Of a stretch of 62,961 nt of DNA, positions 18,333 to 28,146 are shown one piece after another. The position numbers were made by a program, and so were the translations under genes. This DNA is from Thermoplasmata archaeon. Lineage in GTDB: Archaea; Thermoplasmatota; Thermoplasmata; Thermoplasmatales; Thermoplasmataceae. The stretch lies in the NCBI GenBank assembly GCA_021806235.1, contig JAJZXU010000012.1, positions 1 through 62,961 of the forward strand, in the 5' to 3' direction. How positions within the stretch are numbered: position 1 is the first letter of the stretch; each line of letters starts with the position of its first letter. The notes beneath the pieces were generated by a model that saw only the letters and a list, made by a program, of their open reading frames with translations, made no database searches and was not told the origin of the DNA.

Positions 18333-19289
18333 ATGAATGGCATTGTAAAGCATCAATCAACCTATGGCCTGGGTTTATATTACTCCTATACCAGGGACAG
18401 GTGGTCTTCCCTTAAAGGAAATATGAATATAACGCTTCCAGATAATATTGTATCCTCTGTCATCGCACTGAATGACCGTTTAACTGTGCCTGAAATACAG
18501 GATTATTATTTCCCTCTGGCAGGGCTTCTTCAACTATCGATAGTTAACAACCATAACCTCTACCGTGGCAGGAACTCGTTTATTGGGCTGGATACCGTTA
18601 AAGTTCCATATATAATAGGTGTAACCGGGAGTGTCGCAGTTGGAAAGAGTACAGCATCAAGATTGTTGAAAACATTACTGCTAAAGATTAATCCAGAATA
18701 TAATATATATATAGTTTCTACTGATAATTTTCTTAAAAATAATAAGAAGCTTGAAAATGAACACATATTATCAAGAAAAGGCTTTCCGGAAAGTTATGAG
18801 ATAGATAATTTAATTAATTTCCTGCTGAATATGAAATCAGGGGTACATGATATTGAAATACCTGTTTATTCCCATTTAAAATATGATATAACTGGTGATG
18901 TGCAAAAAATTGAATCCCCCGACATACTGATACTTGAGGGGCTGAACATACTTCAAATAAATGGCAATGCAGGGCATCACGATGTGTATGTTTCAAATTT
19001 CATTGATTTTTCTATATATCTGGATGCCCGGGAAGAATATATAAAGCAGTGGTTTATAGAACGATTTCTTATGCTTATGGATACTGCATTTAAAGATAAG
19101 GATTCCTATTTTAAAAAATTTGCCGGTCTGAATAAAATGGATGCAATAAAAACAGCCTCTGAAATCTGGGATTCCGTAAACGGTATTAATTACCGGAAAA
19201 ATATTATAAAAACAAAATACAGGGCAGACCTTATTATAGAGAAGGGCATGAAGCACGATATTGAAAAAATAATGATGAGGAAGCTTTAA
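18333..19289 (+). CDS. coaA: Type I (CoaA-like) pantothenate kinase
   Basis: 318 residues, close to bacterial CoaA (about 316). It phosphorylates pantothenate with ATP, the first step of CoA synthesis. The P-loop GVTGSVAVGKST (97-108) is nearly identical to the bacterial form, followed by KGFPESYEIDNL, PVYSHLKYDI, the Walker-B-like LILEGLNILQ and VDFS-type FIDFSIYLDA. Most archaea use pantoate kinase and phosphopantothenate synthetase instead, but a type I enzyme has been characterised from Picrophilus torridus, so this gene supports a Thermoplasmatales origin. It is monocistronic with TATATATTTTTAAAT just upstream. Its presence suits a cell with heavy CoA-ester metabolism such as the cluster at 4.4-11.2 kb. 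Confidence 0.95.
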   Translation: MNGIVKHQSTYGLGLYYSYTRDRWSSLKGNMNITLPDNIVSSVIALNDRLTVPEIQDYYFPLAGLLQLSIVNNHNLYRGRNSFIGLDTVKVPYIIGVTGSVAVGKSTASRLLKTLLLKINPEYNIYIVSTDNFLKNNKKLENEHILSRKGFPESYEIDNLINFLLNMKSGVHDIEIPVYSHLKYDITGDVQKIESPDILILEGLNILQINGNAGHHDVYVSNFIDFSIYLDAREEYIKQWFIERFLMLMDTAFKDKDSYFKKFAGLNKMDAIKTASEIWDSVNGINYRKNIIKTKYRADLIIEKGMKHDIEKIMMRKL

Positions 19290-19410
19290 TATTCCTATAT
19301 GTAATTTATTTTATTATAAAAAATGTTTCCTATATTCAATGCCATATGTTCAATATTTACAGCTGGCAGTTCGCATACTTTTATGTGTTTTTACTATAAA
19401 ACATTTAATT

Positions 19411-19681
19411 TTATTCTGGCATAAGCCTTAACTTCAATAAGGAATCCTCAATAAAATATCTCCCATCAATTTTTTTAATAAAATCATATTTTAATAGTTT
19501 TGTTATGTGATTATTCAGTATTGTTGAGAATAAGTATTCAGTCCTTGCAGCAACATAGGCTTTAATGGAAGGCCGGTTATCCAGGTCCGATGATACAGAT
19601 TCCAGTATGGATATATCTATTCCGTGAGTTTGATATTAATTTATCCATTTCAGAATCATAAATGGTTGTATAGAACTTGCA
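19411..19681 (-). pseudogene. C-terminal remnant of an archaeal AAA ATPase
   Basis: The minus strand reads SILESVSSDLDNRPSIKAYV, then YLFSTILNNHITKLLKYDFI, then KIDGRYFIEDSLLKLRLMPE and a stop at 19411-19413. This is the winged-helix tail seen at the end of archaeal AAA ATPases (YFIEDPLLR-type ending). Just upstream, in another frame, KFYTTIYDSEMDKLISNS probably belongs to the same protein, so a frameshift lies near 19625. No ATPase core is present. Confidence 0.55.
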
Positions 19682-19948
19682 TTAATATTTAAAGATGAGT
19701 CTGAACCATACTTTATAAATATCGGGGAAGCCATGAGCATAGAGATAACTGAAATGATCAAAAACCTCAGAGACGGGGATTTCAAAAAAGGTTTAATGAA
19801 CAATAACCCGTAAGCAAGCAGCATAAAAATAGAGTTTTTAGCAAATTTTTATTGTTATCAAAAAATACTTAAATAAAATATAGAGATGTTTAATGTGTAT
19901 TTTTTAAATTAATTTTATAGGTAGTTATGGCAGTATATTAATCAGATG

Positions 19949-22900
19949 TTAAACACGTATTACGTTGCTAAGGTCTTTAAATGTTGCAGCATTAATCGGT
20001 GTTTTAAGTTTCCAGGTTATAGAAACAGGGTTTGTGCCTTCGTGCTTTACATATGTAACAGGGCCAAGGAACTTATATGGTGCAGCAATAAGCTTATTTT
20101 CCTTATACTCCCTAACAAATAAAAATACACTATTATTAATATTATCAGCATTAAAATATCTTATAGCTGTTGGCGATTTGTCTGATGTAGTACTCTGGGA
20201 CTGCCAGTGGAATAACTCATCATTTATAATGTAATCATTATACATAGTTGTCATTGAATAATCTTTTTGATCCTTATTAATAGTAACAAATAAAACATCT
20301 ACATTCATATCTTTAACATAAAAAACTCCTTCGCGGATATTTTCAGGAGACATATAGTTTAAAGCTACAAGAGCCTGATCCCGGGTGTATGAGCAATGAA
20401 CTTTCAATGGCAAATTTTCATGATTTCCAGGACTTGCCTCAATAAAATTAATCCTTGAAAGCCTGTATTCTAGCAATGAAATGATTTCGTTTTTTAGTAT
20501 AGGTGATTTATTCAGACCCAATATGCATTCAATGGAATTAGTATAACCAATTTTCTCAGGAGTCCTTTTCCATATTGTAATCTGAAACATATTAAGCATG
20601 GATATTTCATTTTCTGATAAATTATTATAATTTAATATATTATTATCCTTTAAAATTTTTAAAATAAATTCTACCCATGATTTTGAATCAATATAGCATA
20701 ATTTTTTTAAGCCGGTGGTTATAAGTCCCTCATTTGGCTCATTAAAATCATTTATTATCCCTGCATAATTTAATAGCCTGGAAAAGTTATTGAATTTATA
20801 TACAATATCAGGTTCAATATTATAATAATCAAGGAAATCCTGTATATCAAATTGAGCTTTACTAATATTATATAATTCCTGAATTTTTGCCACAATTCCT
20901 GATCTGTATTTTATAGCTTTGCCTATATTACTTAATATATATTCTTTAGCTTTCTTTTCCATTTCAAGATAGCAACCTGCAGGCAAATCATTAAAATCGT
21001 TATTGATTTCTGACTTTATGTTTTTATTTCTGTCTGTAATTAGTGATAAAAACTTTGATGAAAAATCATATTTTGAATTAGACTCGCCTACAAAATCAAG
21101 CACAGTAAGATATTCTTTGCCCGGTGAAAGCCTTAATCCTCTTCCAAACTGTTGCAAATATACCGTTAAACTTTCTGTGGGCCTTAGAAAAAGCACTGTA
21201 TTAATTTCTGGTATATCTACGCCTTCATTGTAAATATCTACCACAAAAATAAACTTAATATTACCATTAATTAAATTATTTCTGGCATTTTCCCTTTCAG
21301 TAGAAGTAGAATTAGATGAAATTGCTATTGAAGGTATTCCCATTTTATTGAAATAATTAGACATAAATTCTGCATGCCCTATTGAAACGCAGAAACCTAT
21401 GCCTTTGATAAATTCAATATCATCAAGGTAGTACATTACAGAATTATAAATTAGATCAAGGCGGGCATTTGATATATTACCATTTGTATATATTTTAGTT
21501 AATTCTTTAACATCGTATTTGCCATCATGCCACTTCACATTTGATAAATTAACATTATCTGTAACCACAAAATAATGGAATGGGGATAATAACTTTCTAT
21601 CAATAGCTTCGGCCAGGCGAATCTCAGATGTAATATGGTCATCGAAATATTTTAATATATCACGCCCATCCATACGTTCCGGTGTTGCAGTGAGCCCTAT
21701 CATTATTTTTGGATTATAATGATTTATCAATTTCTGATATGATTTAGATGCAGCATGATGGAATTCATCTATAACAATATAGTCATAATAATCGGACGAT
21801 GTGAATGAAGTCAAATCAATAGAATTAAAACTCTGTATAGAAATAAAAAGGTATTCATATGACACTGGTTTATATTTACCAACGTATAAATCTCCAAAAT
21901 TGGGATTCTTTAATACTGCCCTAAATGCCTCTAAGCTCTGTTTTAGTATTTCTTCCCTGTGCGCCACATAAAGAAGTTTTGGGAATCTATTTCCCTGAGC
22001 GTATCTTCTATAATCGAATGCAGCTATCATAGTTTTTCCAGTTCCAGTTGAAGAAACTATTAAATTACGGTAATGGCCCCTTAAAACTCTATCAGCATAT
22101 AATTCATCCAGTATCTCCTGCTGGAATAAATATGGCTGTAATTCAAAATTATATGTGGCCTTGTTATTATTCTGAATTTTTTCATTTTTTATTGCATTCT
22201 GGAATTCTTTATATTCATATTCAGTAAATTCTTTAGAATTCCAGTAGCTATCAAATGTAATTCTAATTTTATCCATTGCTTCCGGCTGATCTTTCTCTGT
22301 AATTTTTAAATTCCACTCAAGCCCACTGGACATAGCTGCATCAGAAAGATTGGACGAACCTATATATGCTGTTGAAAATCCTGTATTCCTGAGAAAAACA
22401 TATGTTTTGGCATGCAATCTTGTTCTTTGTGTATCATATGATATTTTTATTTCAGTATTTTTTAGTTCTCCAAGTTTTTCCATAGCTTTTGGATCTGTTA
22501 CACCAATATATGTTGTTGTGATTATTTTTAGATTTCCACCATGATCTGTAAAATCTTTTAATTCATCAAGAATAAATCTAATACCACTCCATTTAATGAA
22601 AGATACTAACATCAATATCTCATCTGCTGAATGTATTTCCCGCTTTAGTTCCTGATATAACTTTGGTTCTATTTTTGATCCAGTAAATAATGATGATCTT
22701 GAAATTGATGTTAAAGGTTTAACTATACTTACTTTTTCTTTTTTAATTACACCATCTAATTTTTCCGGTGGATTGTCTGTTATAATTTTTCCATTTTCAT
22801 TTGTATAGCATTTAATTATTTCCATTATTTTATTTGCAAACCCCAACTTATTATTTTTTCCCTTAACATTATTTAATACTATTCTAATATTCTCTGAAAT

Positions 22901-23044
22901 ATATGAAAAAAGTAAATTTGAAAAGTCCTCATCATCGTTAACAATGGTTTTAAAAATTTTTAATGCGTTTATATTTTCAATTTTATTTAGTTCGTTATGT
23001 AAATTTTTATTTATTATCTGATCGTAAATACCTTTCTTTAGCAT
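19949..23044 (-). CDS. HKD nuclease - SF2 helicase - DUF3427 fusion protein
   Basis: 1031 residues. Residues about 115-270 form a phospholipase-D-like nuclease domain with H211-x-K213 and GSSN (229-232), one HKD half-site. Residues about 300-660 are an SF2 helicase: Walker A SSTGTGKT (331-338), Walker B/DExH box IDEFHH (425-430), motif III LTATP (451-455), motif VI QQFGRGLRLS. The C-terminus is of the DUF3427 type, including FHWQSQSTTSDKSP. This architecture is found in bacterial and archaeal accessory islands and is generally considered a defence-associated or DNA-processing enzyme acting on foreign DNA. It has no methyltransferase or REase partner here. It is monocistronic, in an accessory region next to IS remnants. 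The domain order is firm, the biological role inferred. Confidence 0.9.
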   Translation of the reverse strand: MLKKGIYDQIINKNLHNELNKIENINALKIFKTIVNDDEDFSNLLFSYISENIRIVLNNVKGKNNKLGFANKIMEIIKCYTNENGKIITDNPPEKLDGVIKKEKVSIVKPLTSISRSSLFTGSKIEPKLYQELKREIHSADEILMLVSFIKWSGIRFILDELKDFTDHGGNLKIITTTYIGVTDPKAMEKLGELKNTEIKISYDTQRTRLHAKTYVFLRNTGFSTAYIGSSNLSDAAMSSGLEWNLKITEKDQPEAMDKIRITFDSYWNSKEFTEYEYKEFQNAIKNEKIQNNNKATYNFELQPYLFQQEILDELYADRVLRGHYRNLIVSSTGTGKTMIAAFDYRRYAQGNRFPKLLYVAHREEILKQSLEAFRAVLKNPNFGDLYVGKYKPVSYEYLFISIQSFNSIDLTSFTSSDYYDYIVIDEFHHAASKSYQKLINHYNPKIMIGLTATPERMDGRDILKYFDDHITSEIRLAEAIDRKLLSPFHYFVVTDNVNLSNVKWHDGKYDVKELTKIYTNGNISNARLDLIYNSVMYYLDDIEFIKGIGFCVSIGHAEFMSNYFNKMGIPSIAISSNSTSTERENARNNLINGNIKFIFVVDIYNEGVDIPEINTVLFLRPTESLTVYLQQFGRGLRLSPGKEYLTVLDFVGESNSKYDFSSKFLSLITDRNKNIKSEINNDFNDLPAGCYLEMEKKAKEYILSNIGKAIKYRSGIVAKIQELYNISKAQFDIQDFLDYYNIEPDIVYKFNNFSRLLNYAGIINDFNEPNEGLITTGLKKLCYIDSKSWVEFILKILKDNNILNYNNLSENEISMLNMFQITIWKRTPEKIGYTNSIECILGLNKSPILKNEIISLLEYRLSRINFIEASPGNHENLPLKVHCSYTRDQALVALNYMSPENIREGVFYVKDMNVDVLFVTINKDQKDYSMTTMYNDYIINDELFHWQSQSTTSDKSPTAIRYFNADNINNSVFLFVREYKENKLIAAPYKFLGPVTYVKHEGTNPVSITWKLKTPINAATFKDLSNVIRV

Positions 23045-23126
23045 GTAGAAAAGTTTACCATTAGTTTGTATATAAATATTTGTGCTTATTTAAATTATAA
23101 TTTTATATTATTGATATATATTATAT

Positions 23127-23461
23127 CTTGACTTCGCCACTTTAGTAGTAAATATATTGATTGAAATACCTGAAGGGGTGCTTTGAACTGAATTTGACAC
23201 CAATTTTGGGGAAAACCGGAAAAAGGGTATAGTAAACATAAAACAGTTCAGAAAGTACCTTATTCCACATGCAAAAACGGTTGTATACCCGGGATCTGGC
23301 TTCAAATTCCACATAATAAATAACATTACACCCCAGATAACTGATTTATTTAGTGATTTCATCAGGGGCTCTGAGGATAAAACACTGAAATTGAGGTGGT
23401 AATAATGTAAAAAACTCATCTGGCAAATAGCAGTATGGCATGTTCGTTTGGCGAAGTCAAG
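23127..23461. mobile_element. Miniature or remnant IS, family A, copy 2 (335 bp)
   Basis: Terminal inverted repeats CTTGACTTCGCCA and TGGCGAAGTCAAG are perfect over 13 bases. It is flanked by TTATAT on both sides (23121-23126 and 23462-23467), a probable 6-bp target duplication. The interior is homologous to 3548-4156 but lacks its inserted 107-bp element. No intact transposase is encoded, so it is non-autonomous. Confidence 0.75.
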
Positions 23462-23709
23462 TTATATATTTTATTAACAATATCGGAAATATATTCATTA
23501 TTGCTGGCTACAGGCATTATATTATTCAATGTTCTTATATTAATCATAATTATATCATGCATGTATAAATTCTATAACCGTTAAAAATCATGTAGGTTAA
23601 ATATCCTATAACAACCAGAAAAGTAGGAATAAAAACATCAAGAAAAAACCCTAAAATACTGAATAATATAAATTCTCTATTTTACTTCCCTGTAAACCTG
23701 AGATAAATA

Positions 23710-24456
23710 TTATTTGCGGGCAATATGCATTAAACTTATGGCAATAAGTACAAAGCCAATAACTATCCAACTAATACTGAGCCCAGAATTACCGGAAGAA
23801 TATAAAACAATGCTGAACATTACGAAAACTACCCCCACAATCAAAGTAAAAATTTTGTTGGAAATAAGTATTAGGCCTATAGCAAGAAGGGCAAAGCCAA
23901 TAATCTCATTACCAACAAAGTCAAAAATCATCAAAAAGAGTCCTGCAATAAAAAAAACAACACCATCAGCAGGTGTTAGTGCTTTTATATAGCTATATAT
24001 GCCACTAATATTATTACTGTCTATTTCATTGTCATTGCCTTCAGGAACATTTTCATTATAATTGTTGTATATAATACCCCATGTATAATTTGACTTTGGA
24101 TATAATTCCCTTATATTTTTCATAATTATATCAGGGAATGGTTGTTTTTCATTTGTGGACTGCAATATAAGTTTCCCTATAACGCTATGGCCATATTTCT
24201 TAATCTCCTTGCCTTCCAGGCTTATTATGTGTACATCTATATTTTTTGTACTCTGTGGGTTGAAATATTTCTCCTTTTCTATTATGGCATTTTCCAGCCT
24301 ACTGTATTCATCTTCTGAAAATTTGCTTTTATTGCTTTCTATATAATACTTTAACTGTACATAGTTATAATAAATGCCTGTGTTATTTATATATTTAATT
24401 AATTCATCACAATTCATACTGTTAAGATCCAAATTGAAATTAACTATTTTAGCCAT
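23710..24456 (-). CDS. Membrane protein with N-terminal soluble domain, unknown function
   Basis: 248 residues. The start at 24456 was preferred to one 12 codons upstream because AAGGAG lies 7 bases before it, a strong ribosome site. Residues 1-150 are soluble; 20-80 look helical (a possible SHOCT-like or coiled segment) and 82-130 form an alpha/beta patch. The C-terminal 90 residues contain four hydrophobic helices with little loop (GVVFFIAGLFLMIFDFVG, IIGFALLAIGLILI and two more), similar to small DUF308-like membrane bundles. No transport or enzyme motif is visible. It is monocistronic between mobile elements. Confidence 0.65.
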   Translation of the reverse strand: MAKIVNFNLDLNSMNCDELIKYINNTGIYYNYVQLKYYIESNKSKFSEDEYSRLENAIIEKEKYFNPQSTKNIDVHIISLEGKEIKKYGHSVIGKLILQSTNEKQPFPDIIMKNIRELYPKSNYTWGIIYNNYNENVPEGNDNEIDSNNISGIYSYIKALTPADGVVFFIAGLFLMIFDFVGNEIIGFALLAIGLILISNKIFTLIVGVVFVMFSIVLYSSGNSGLSISWIVIGFVLIAISLMHIARK

Positions 24457-24643
24457 TTTTATCTCCTTGCGGGAAGTAACATTATTTTGCAATATTTAAA
24501 TTTTTATATTTGGCATTTCCTAATAACCACTCCTTTTTTACCCAACCAGGCATAAAATTTCTTTAACCGAGTTTTTTTGTTAAAAAATAATGGAATTGCC
24601 TTTAATTTTACCTAATTTTTTATATTTTGAGTCAGTTTTTTAT

Positions 24644-24778
24644 CTATTTTTCCATAGCTACCGCTATCTTACCCCTATTTTCCATGGAAACAAGTGTGAA
24701 TAGATTGTAGCCTAAACACATGAACATTGCCTTTACCCTTACCCTTCTTATCATTGTAACAAATACATGGCCACAATG
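24644..24778 (-). mobile_element. Transposase C-terminal fragment
   Basis: The minus strand encodes HCGHVFVTMIRRVRVKAMFM followed by CLGYNLFTLVSMENRGKIAV and a stop at 24644-24646, the conserved C-terminal tail of a DDE transposase (RRKVRVKAMF-type). The upstream part has been replaced by the IS256-type remnant beginning at 24778, so one element seems inserted in, or recombined with, the other. Confidence 0.6.
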
Positions 24779-25306
24779 ATCGTGTACAGAATTCTGTGTA
24801 TTTATAAAGGGTACCTCTCAGTAAACATTTCACTTATTCCATCCCTGCATTTAAAGTAACCGTTCATCTTCCTGAATATATGCTTTGAATTAAACTCTAC
24901 AGATTTAAAATAAAATATTTTCATTGCTGAATCCTGATCAGGGAATGATGATACGGTTTTTATCCTCCTCCTCATTTTCCCTTTCTATTACATTTGTTGA
25001 TTTTAATAACCTTCTAATATTCTCAGGGTAATCATAGAATATGAATAGCTTACCGGTACTCCTCTCTGTATTGCATACTGTACATTGTTATATTCAATAT
25101 TTCATTACCTCTGGTTATCAAAGAGGTATTCACTCCTATTATTTATAGTCACAGACACTTCATTTTGCTATCTTTAAGTTTAGCAAATCGTTGCATATAG
25201 CCCATTCCTAATAGATATAAAGGATAATTTATTATGTCCAACACTATAATAGGTAATTCTACCGGTAACAGGAGGGTTTATATTTACGCAAATGCTATAC
25301 ACGATC
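24778..25306 (-). mobile_element. IS256 (mutator)-type remnant
   Basis: The ends are inverted repeats beginning GATCGTGTA. The minus strand encodes LFIFYDYPENIRRLLKSTNV followed by IEREN, the hallmark of mutator-type transposases just before the C-terminus; after a frameshift it continues FPDQDSAMKIFYFKSVEF and ends at 24812. Most of the transposase is missing. A 107-bp MITE is inserted at 25143-25249. Related pieces lie at 38612-38802 and 42045-42138. Confidence 0.65.
25143..25249. mobile_element. 107-bp MITE, family B, copy 2
   Basis: Begins TTATAGTC and ends ACTATAA, the reverse complement of 3578-3684. Comparison with the uninterrupted relative near 38730-38770 shows that flanking bases join across this block, so it inserted into the IS256-type remnant. 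Confidence 0.75.
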
Positions 25307-25467
25307 TTTGAATTAATATTATCTGAAGTATAAATTAACAGAAAAGATGAAAAAACCATCATTAATACAGTCAATACTGCTACTACGGATTTCTTATTAT
25401 ATATTCATGGATGGTATAATTTGCCTATATTAAAATTTATTATTTTCCTTAATTTAATAAATAATAT

Positions 25468-26778
25468 TTAATCAAGCAAAAATTTCCACAATGGCATAAA
25501 AGAAATTTTTATCTTATTAAATGTTTTAATGCCCTCATAATCCCACGTTATAATTTTTAGATTTTGACAGTGCAATTCTTCTCCAGCCTTTAATATGTTT
25601 TCAATTTCTCTTTTTTTAACTGATTCATATGATGATGAATATGTTACCTGTATCAGTTCATCAATTTTATCATTGGCATTTATAAGAAAATCTACTTCAT
25701 GGTTATAATAATCCTTCCAGTAATAAATTGTTTTATTTGAATTATTAAGTCTCCGGAATAATTCAATGGCAACTATACTTTCCATTTTTTTGCCAATCTG
25801 TTCTGAAAATTTGAATGACAATGCATTATATATTCCTGTATCTATGGGATAAACCTTTTTTAATGATTTATTCTGGCTTCTTTTAGAATAGCTATATTTA
25901 TCTAAGGCTATAAAAAGGTATGAACTGGTCAAATATTTAAAAAAGCGTTCAACAGTCCCTAAACTTATAGTGTATGACCTGCTTATGGACCTTAATGATA
26001 CAGTATCACTTATAGTAGATAATAATTCCAGCGAAATCTGTTCTAGCTGTGGTATATTCCTTATTTTATAACGTTTTGCAACGTCTTTTATAATAATATC
26101 ATTAAAGTAATTTTTAACCAGATCCCTTTTAACGTCCTTATTATCTATAATTGCAACCTCAGGAAATCCACCATATTCAATATATTCATATAGCATATTT
26201 ATTATTTCAAATTTTTTATTAATAATATCGATGTTTGAATTTATATTAAATCCCCTGAAATTTAAAAATTCATAAAATGAAAGTGGGAATATAGTTATAT
26301 CAATATGCCTGCCTGTTATATATGTGGCATATTCATCGCTTAATAATTTCGCTGAAGAACCGGTAACTATACATTTTATATTTTTTGTTTCAACTAAATA
26401 TCTGGCAAAACGTTCCCAGCCATTTGCATTCTGTGCCTCGTCTATTACAGCTATTTTTAAATTGGCTGGATTTACATATTCCTGGTACGCCTGGAATATG
26501 TCCATAAGCATGTTTGAATCTATATTTACAGGCAATCTTGGATCTTCAAGGTTAATTATAAGTGAATCATTGCTGTTGTAGTTATCCTGTATATATTTTA
26601 TGCATATGCTAGATTTCCCTGATCTTCTAATGCCCTTTATAACATTTATTGTGCCTGATTTCAGATTCTCTGCAAGCTTTAAACTATATTCAGGCCGTTC
26701 CTTCAAACTTTTATTGAAATTACCCCATAGATTATAATCACTTAATATTTCGATAAGTCTTGATTTATCCAGATCCAT
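25468..26778 (-). CDS. AAA_14/DUF4143 ATPase
   Basis: 436 residues. The N-terminal ATPase has Walker A GIRRSGKSS (49-57), Walker B IAVIDEAQN (about 108-116) and the sensor-like VTGSSAKLL. The C-terminal DUF4143 part ends with the nuclease-like patch YYWKDYYNHEVDFLI, which resembles the PD-(D/E)xK core DFLI..., a feature common in this large archaeal family. Their role is unclear; they are abundant in mobile and defence regions of archaea. It is monocistronic. A large inverted repeat (26820-26847) lies 41 bases upstream of the start and may be its operator. A second member of the family is encoded at 39011-40327. Confidence 0.85.
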   Translation of the reverse strand: MDLDKSRLIEILSDYNLWGNFNKSLKERPEYSLKLAENLKSGTINVIKGIRRSGKSSICIKYIQDNYNSNDSLIINLEDPRLPVNIDSNMLMDIFQAYQEYVNPANLKIAVIDEAQNANGWERFARYLVETKNIKCIVTGSSAKLLSDEYATYITGRHIDITIFPLSFYEFLNFRGFNINSNIDIINKKFEIINMLYEYIEYGGFPEVAIIDNKDVKRDLVKNYFNDIIIKDVAKRYKIRNIPQLEQISLELLSTISDTVSLRSISRSYTISLGTVERFFKYLTSSYLFIALDKYSYSKRSQNKSLKKVYPIDTGIYNALSFKFSEQIGKKMESIVAIELFRRLNNSNKTIYYWKDYYNHEVDFLINANDKIDELIQVTYSSSYESVKKREIENILKAGEELHCQNLKIITWDYEGIKTFNKIKISFMPLWKFLLD

Positions 26779-26819
26779 ATAACATTATATTTTTGGTATA
26801 TTTAAATATGACTTTTATA

Positions 26820-26847
26820 TGGTTCATTTTCAATTAAAATTGAACCA
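26820..26847. promoter_or_regulatory. Inverted repeat upstream of the DUF4143 ATPase gene
   Basis: Arms TGGTTCA (26820-26826) and TGAACCA (26841-26847) enclose a symmetric AT core. The position just upstream of the likely TATA region (TATTTAAATATG, 26799-26810) fits an operator that represses the ATPase gene. Confidence 0.45.
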
Positions 26848-27593
26848 CACGTGGTACATTTTTAAACAATATGATATCCTGGAATTAGTTCCTGTATTTA
26901 TTGCTTTTAACATTTAAATTGCCCCCCTTTTCCCCAGATGCCATTGATGGTGTTGCCAGATATTTGTACATAATGGCATATACCTTCTTTTATAACTGTA
27001 ATGGTATATTACCTCATCACATGTAGAGAAATAGGGCATTAGTTCCTGTTACGGATCCAATTAGAATTTTTACGCTATTCTGGGTATGCTTAATAAAAAC
27101 TCAAAGGATAGTGATGGATGGGCAAAATACATGGATGTTTATGATCAGATATCCAGTAATTATGTTTCAAACAGGGCTACGGGTGGGGGAATACAGAAAA
27201 AGCCCAGGGAGGTAACTTTTTCTAAATGGATAAGGCGCTTAACTGATGCTGTATTAATAGAATAAAAATTATTAAAGCTTACAAACGATGGTATCTTTAC
27301 ATACATGTTCTTCAATAATCAATTTTCCGGGTCAGATTGAACTAAAAATAATGTAAATATTATCTTAAACTCTTTAGAAGTGAGTGGGATTCCTGATATG
27401 CCCACTGAAAATTGGTACCTTAATTCATGAATTAAAATCCGAAAATAGGGTAAAAGCAAAAAGTAATGGAACTAATATAATATTAATAATGGTTATATTA
27501 ATAACAAACAAAATAATAAAAATGGGGCTAAATCTCCTATAGCAATCTTAGGCTATTCAGAATATTCATATAGCTCTATGATATTGTAATGTT
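26848..27593. other. Decayed DNA with a small ORF at 27086-27265
   Basis: 746 bases with little coding content. The segment TTACGGATCCAATTAGAATT near 27049 is also found, with changes, at 38614 and 42136, always beside IS remnants, so it marks the end of a lost element. A 59-codon frame at 27086-27265 (starts MLNKNSKDSDGWAKYMDVYD) looks protein-like but is unrecognised and may be the tail of a larger gene. The rest I cannot explain. Confidence 0.35.
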
Positions 27594-27740
27594 ATGGCTG
27601 AATGGGATCTACTTATATCAGAAATTTCAACTATGGTAGGATATGAGGTCGAAAAGAAATCCGATGATGAACTTTTAAGTTTTCTTACAGGCCAACTTAT
27701 TGGATTGGGGATAGTAGGTATAAAAAATTCTAAGAACTGA
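27594..27740 (+). pseudogene. Short ORF, probable 5' fragment of an unknown gene
   Basis: 48 codons starting MAEWDLLISEISTMVGYEVE. Composition is protein-like. It overlaps the truncated 3' end of the vapC gene on the other strand at 27675-27740, which suggests that two broken genes meet here at a recombination junction. No family recognised. Confidence 0.3.
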
Positions 27741-27932
27741 CATTTTATTTGTTTTATAATAGTTTGCTTCTTTTTTCGAGATTCTATTTATAATTTTATA
27801 ATTCTTCCACAGAATGTTGCCTATTTCATACCTGGCAAATGGAATTGTTGATCCTGCACTTGGTATTATTAAACTTCCACTCTGAAAGAGACCAAATATT
27901 GCAGAAGCATCCAGCAGGTTATCTTCCTCCAC
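27675..27932 (-). pseudogene. vapC: Truncated VapC PIN-domain toxin
   Basis: 85 codons. The N-terminal half of a PIN ribonuclease is clear: LLDASAIFGLF with the first acidic residue and FARYEIGNILWK with the second. The C-terminal half that should hold the remaining two acidic residues is missing; after NKMSVLRIF the sequence no longer resembles VapC. It overlaps the antitoxin gene by 14 bases as in normal vapBC operons. It should be inactive as a nuclease. Confidence 0.7.
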
Positions 27933-28146
27933 TTTCTCTAATATCTGATACTATTTCATCTAACGTTAATTTTGATATTGTTGGAGGCATATTTTTCATT
28001 TCTGCAATTAACTCCTTATTCCTGGCCTTTTTTATTTCATCCTGCACAGTTTTCCCGATAATTAATGTAGGATTCAATTCGTATTTCCTTATTTCTTTCC
28101 GGTCTTCTACTGGAATTTTTGCAGATATTCTGGTATACTTTTTCAT
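27919..28146 (-). CDS. vapB: VapB-type antitoxin
   Basis: 75 residues, first gene of a vapBC pair. The N-terminus KKYTRISAKIPVEDRKEIRK looks like a ribbon-helix-helix DNA-binding segment, and the C-terminal 35 residues (PPTISKLTLDEIVSDIRESG) are the usual toxin-wrapping tail. The partner VapC is truncated, so this antitoxin may now be unpaired. Start and frame are clear; the symbol is by context. Confidence 0.65.
   Translation of the reverse strand: MKKYTRISAKIPVEDRKEIRKYELNPTLIIGKTVQDEIKKARNKELIAEMKNMPPTISKLTLDEIVSDIRESGGR

Noticed and set aside
19636-19824. 62-codon minus ORF with a hydrophobic N-terminus
   Set aside because: It overlaps, in another frame, the better-supported ATPase remnant, and its composition is typical of AT-rich noise.
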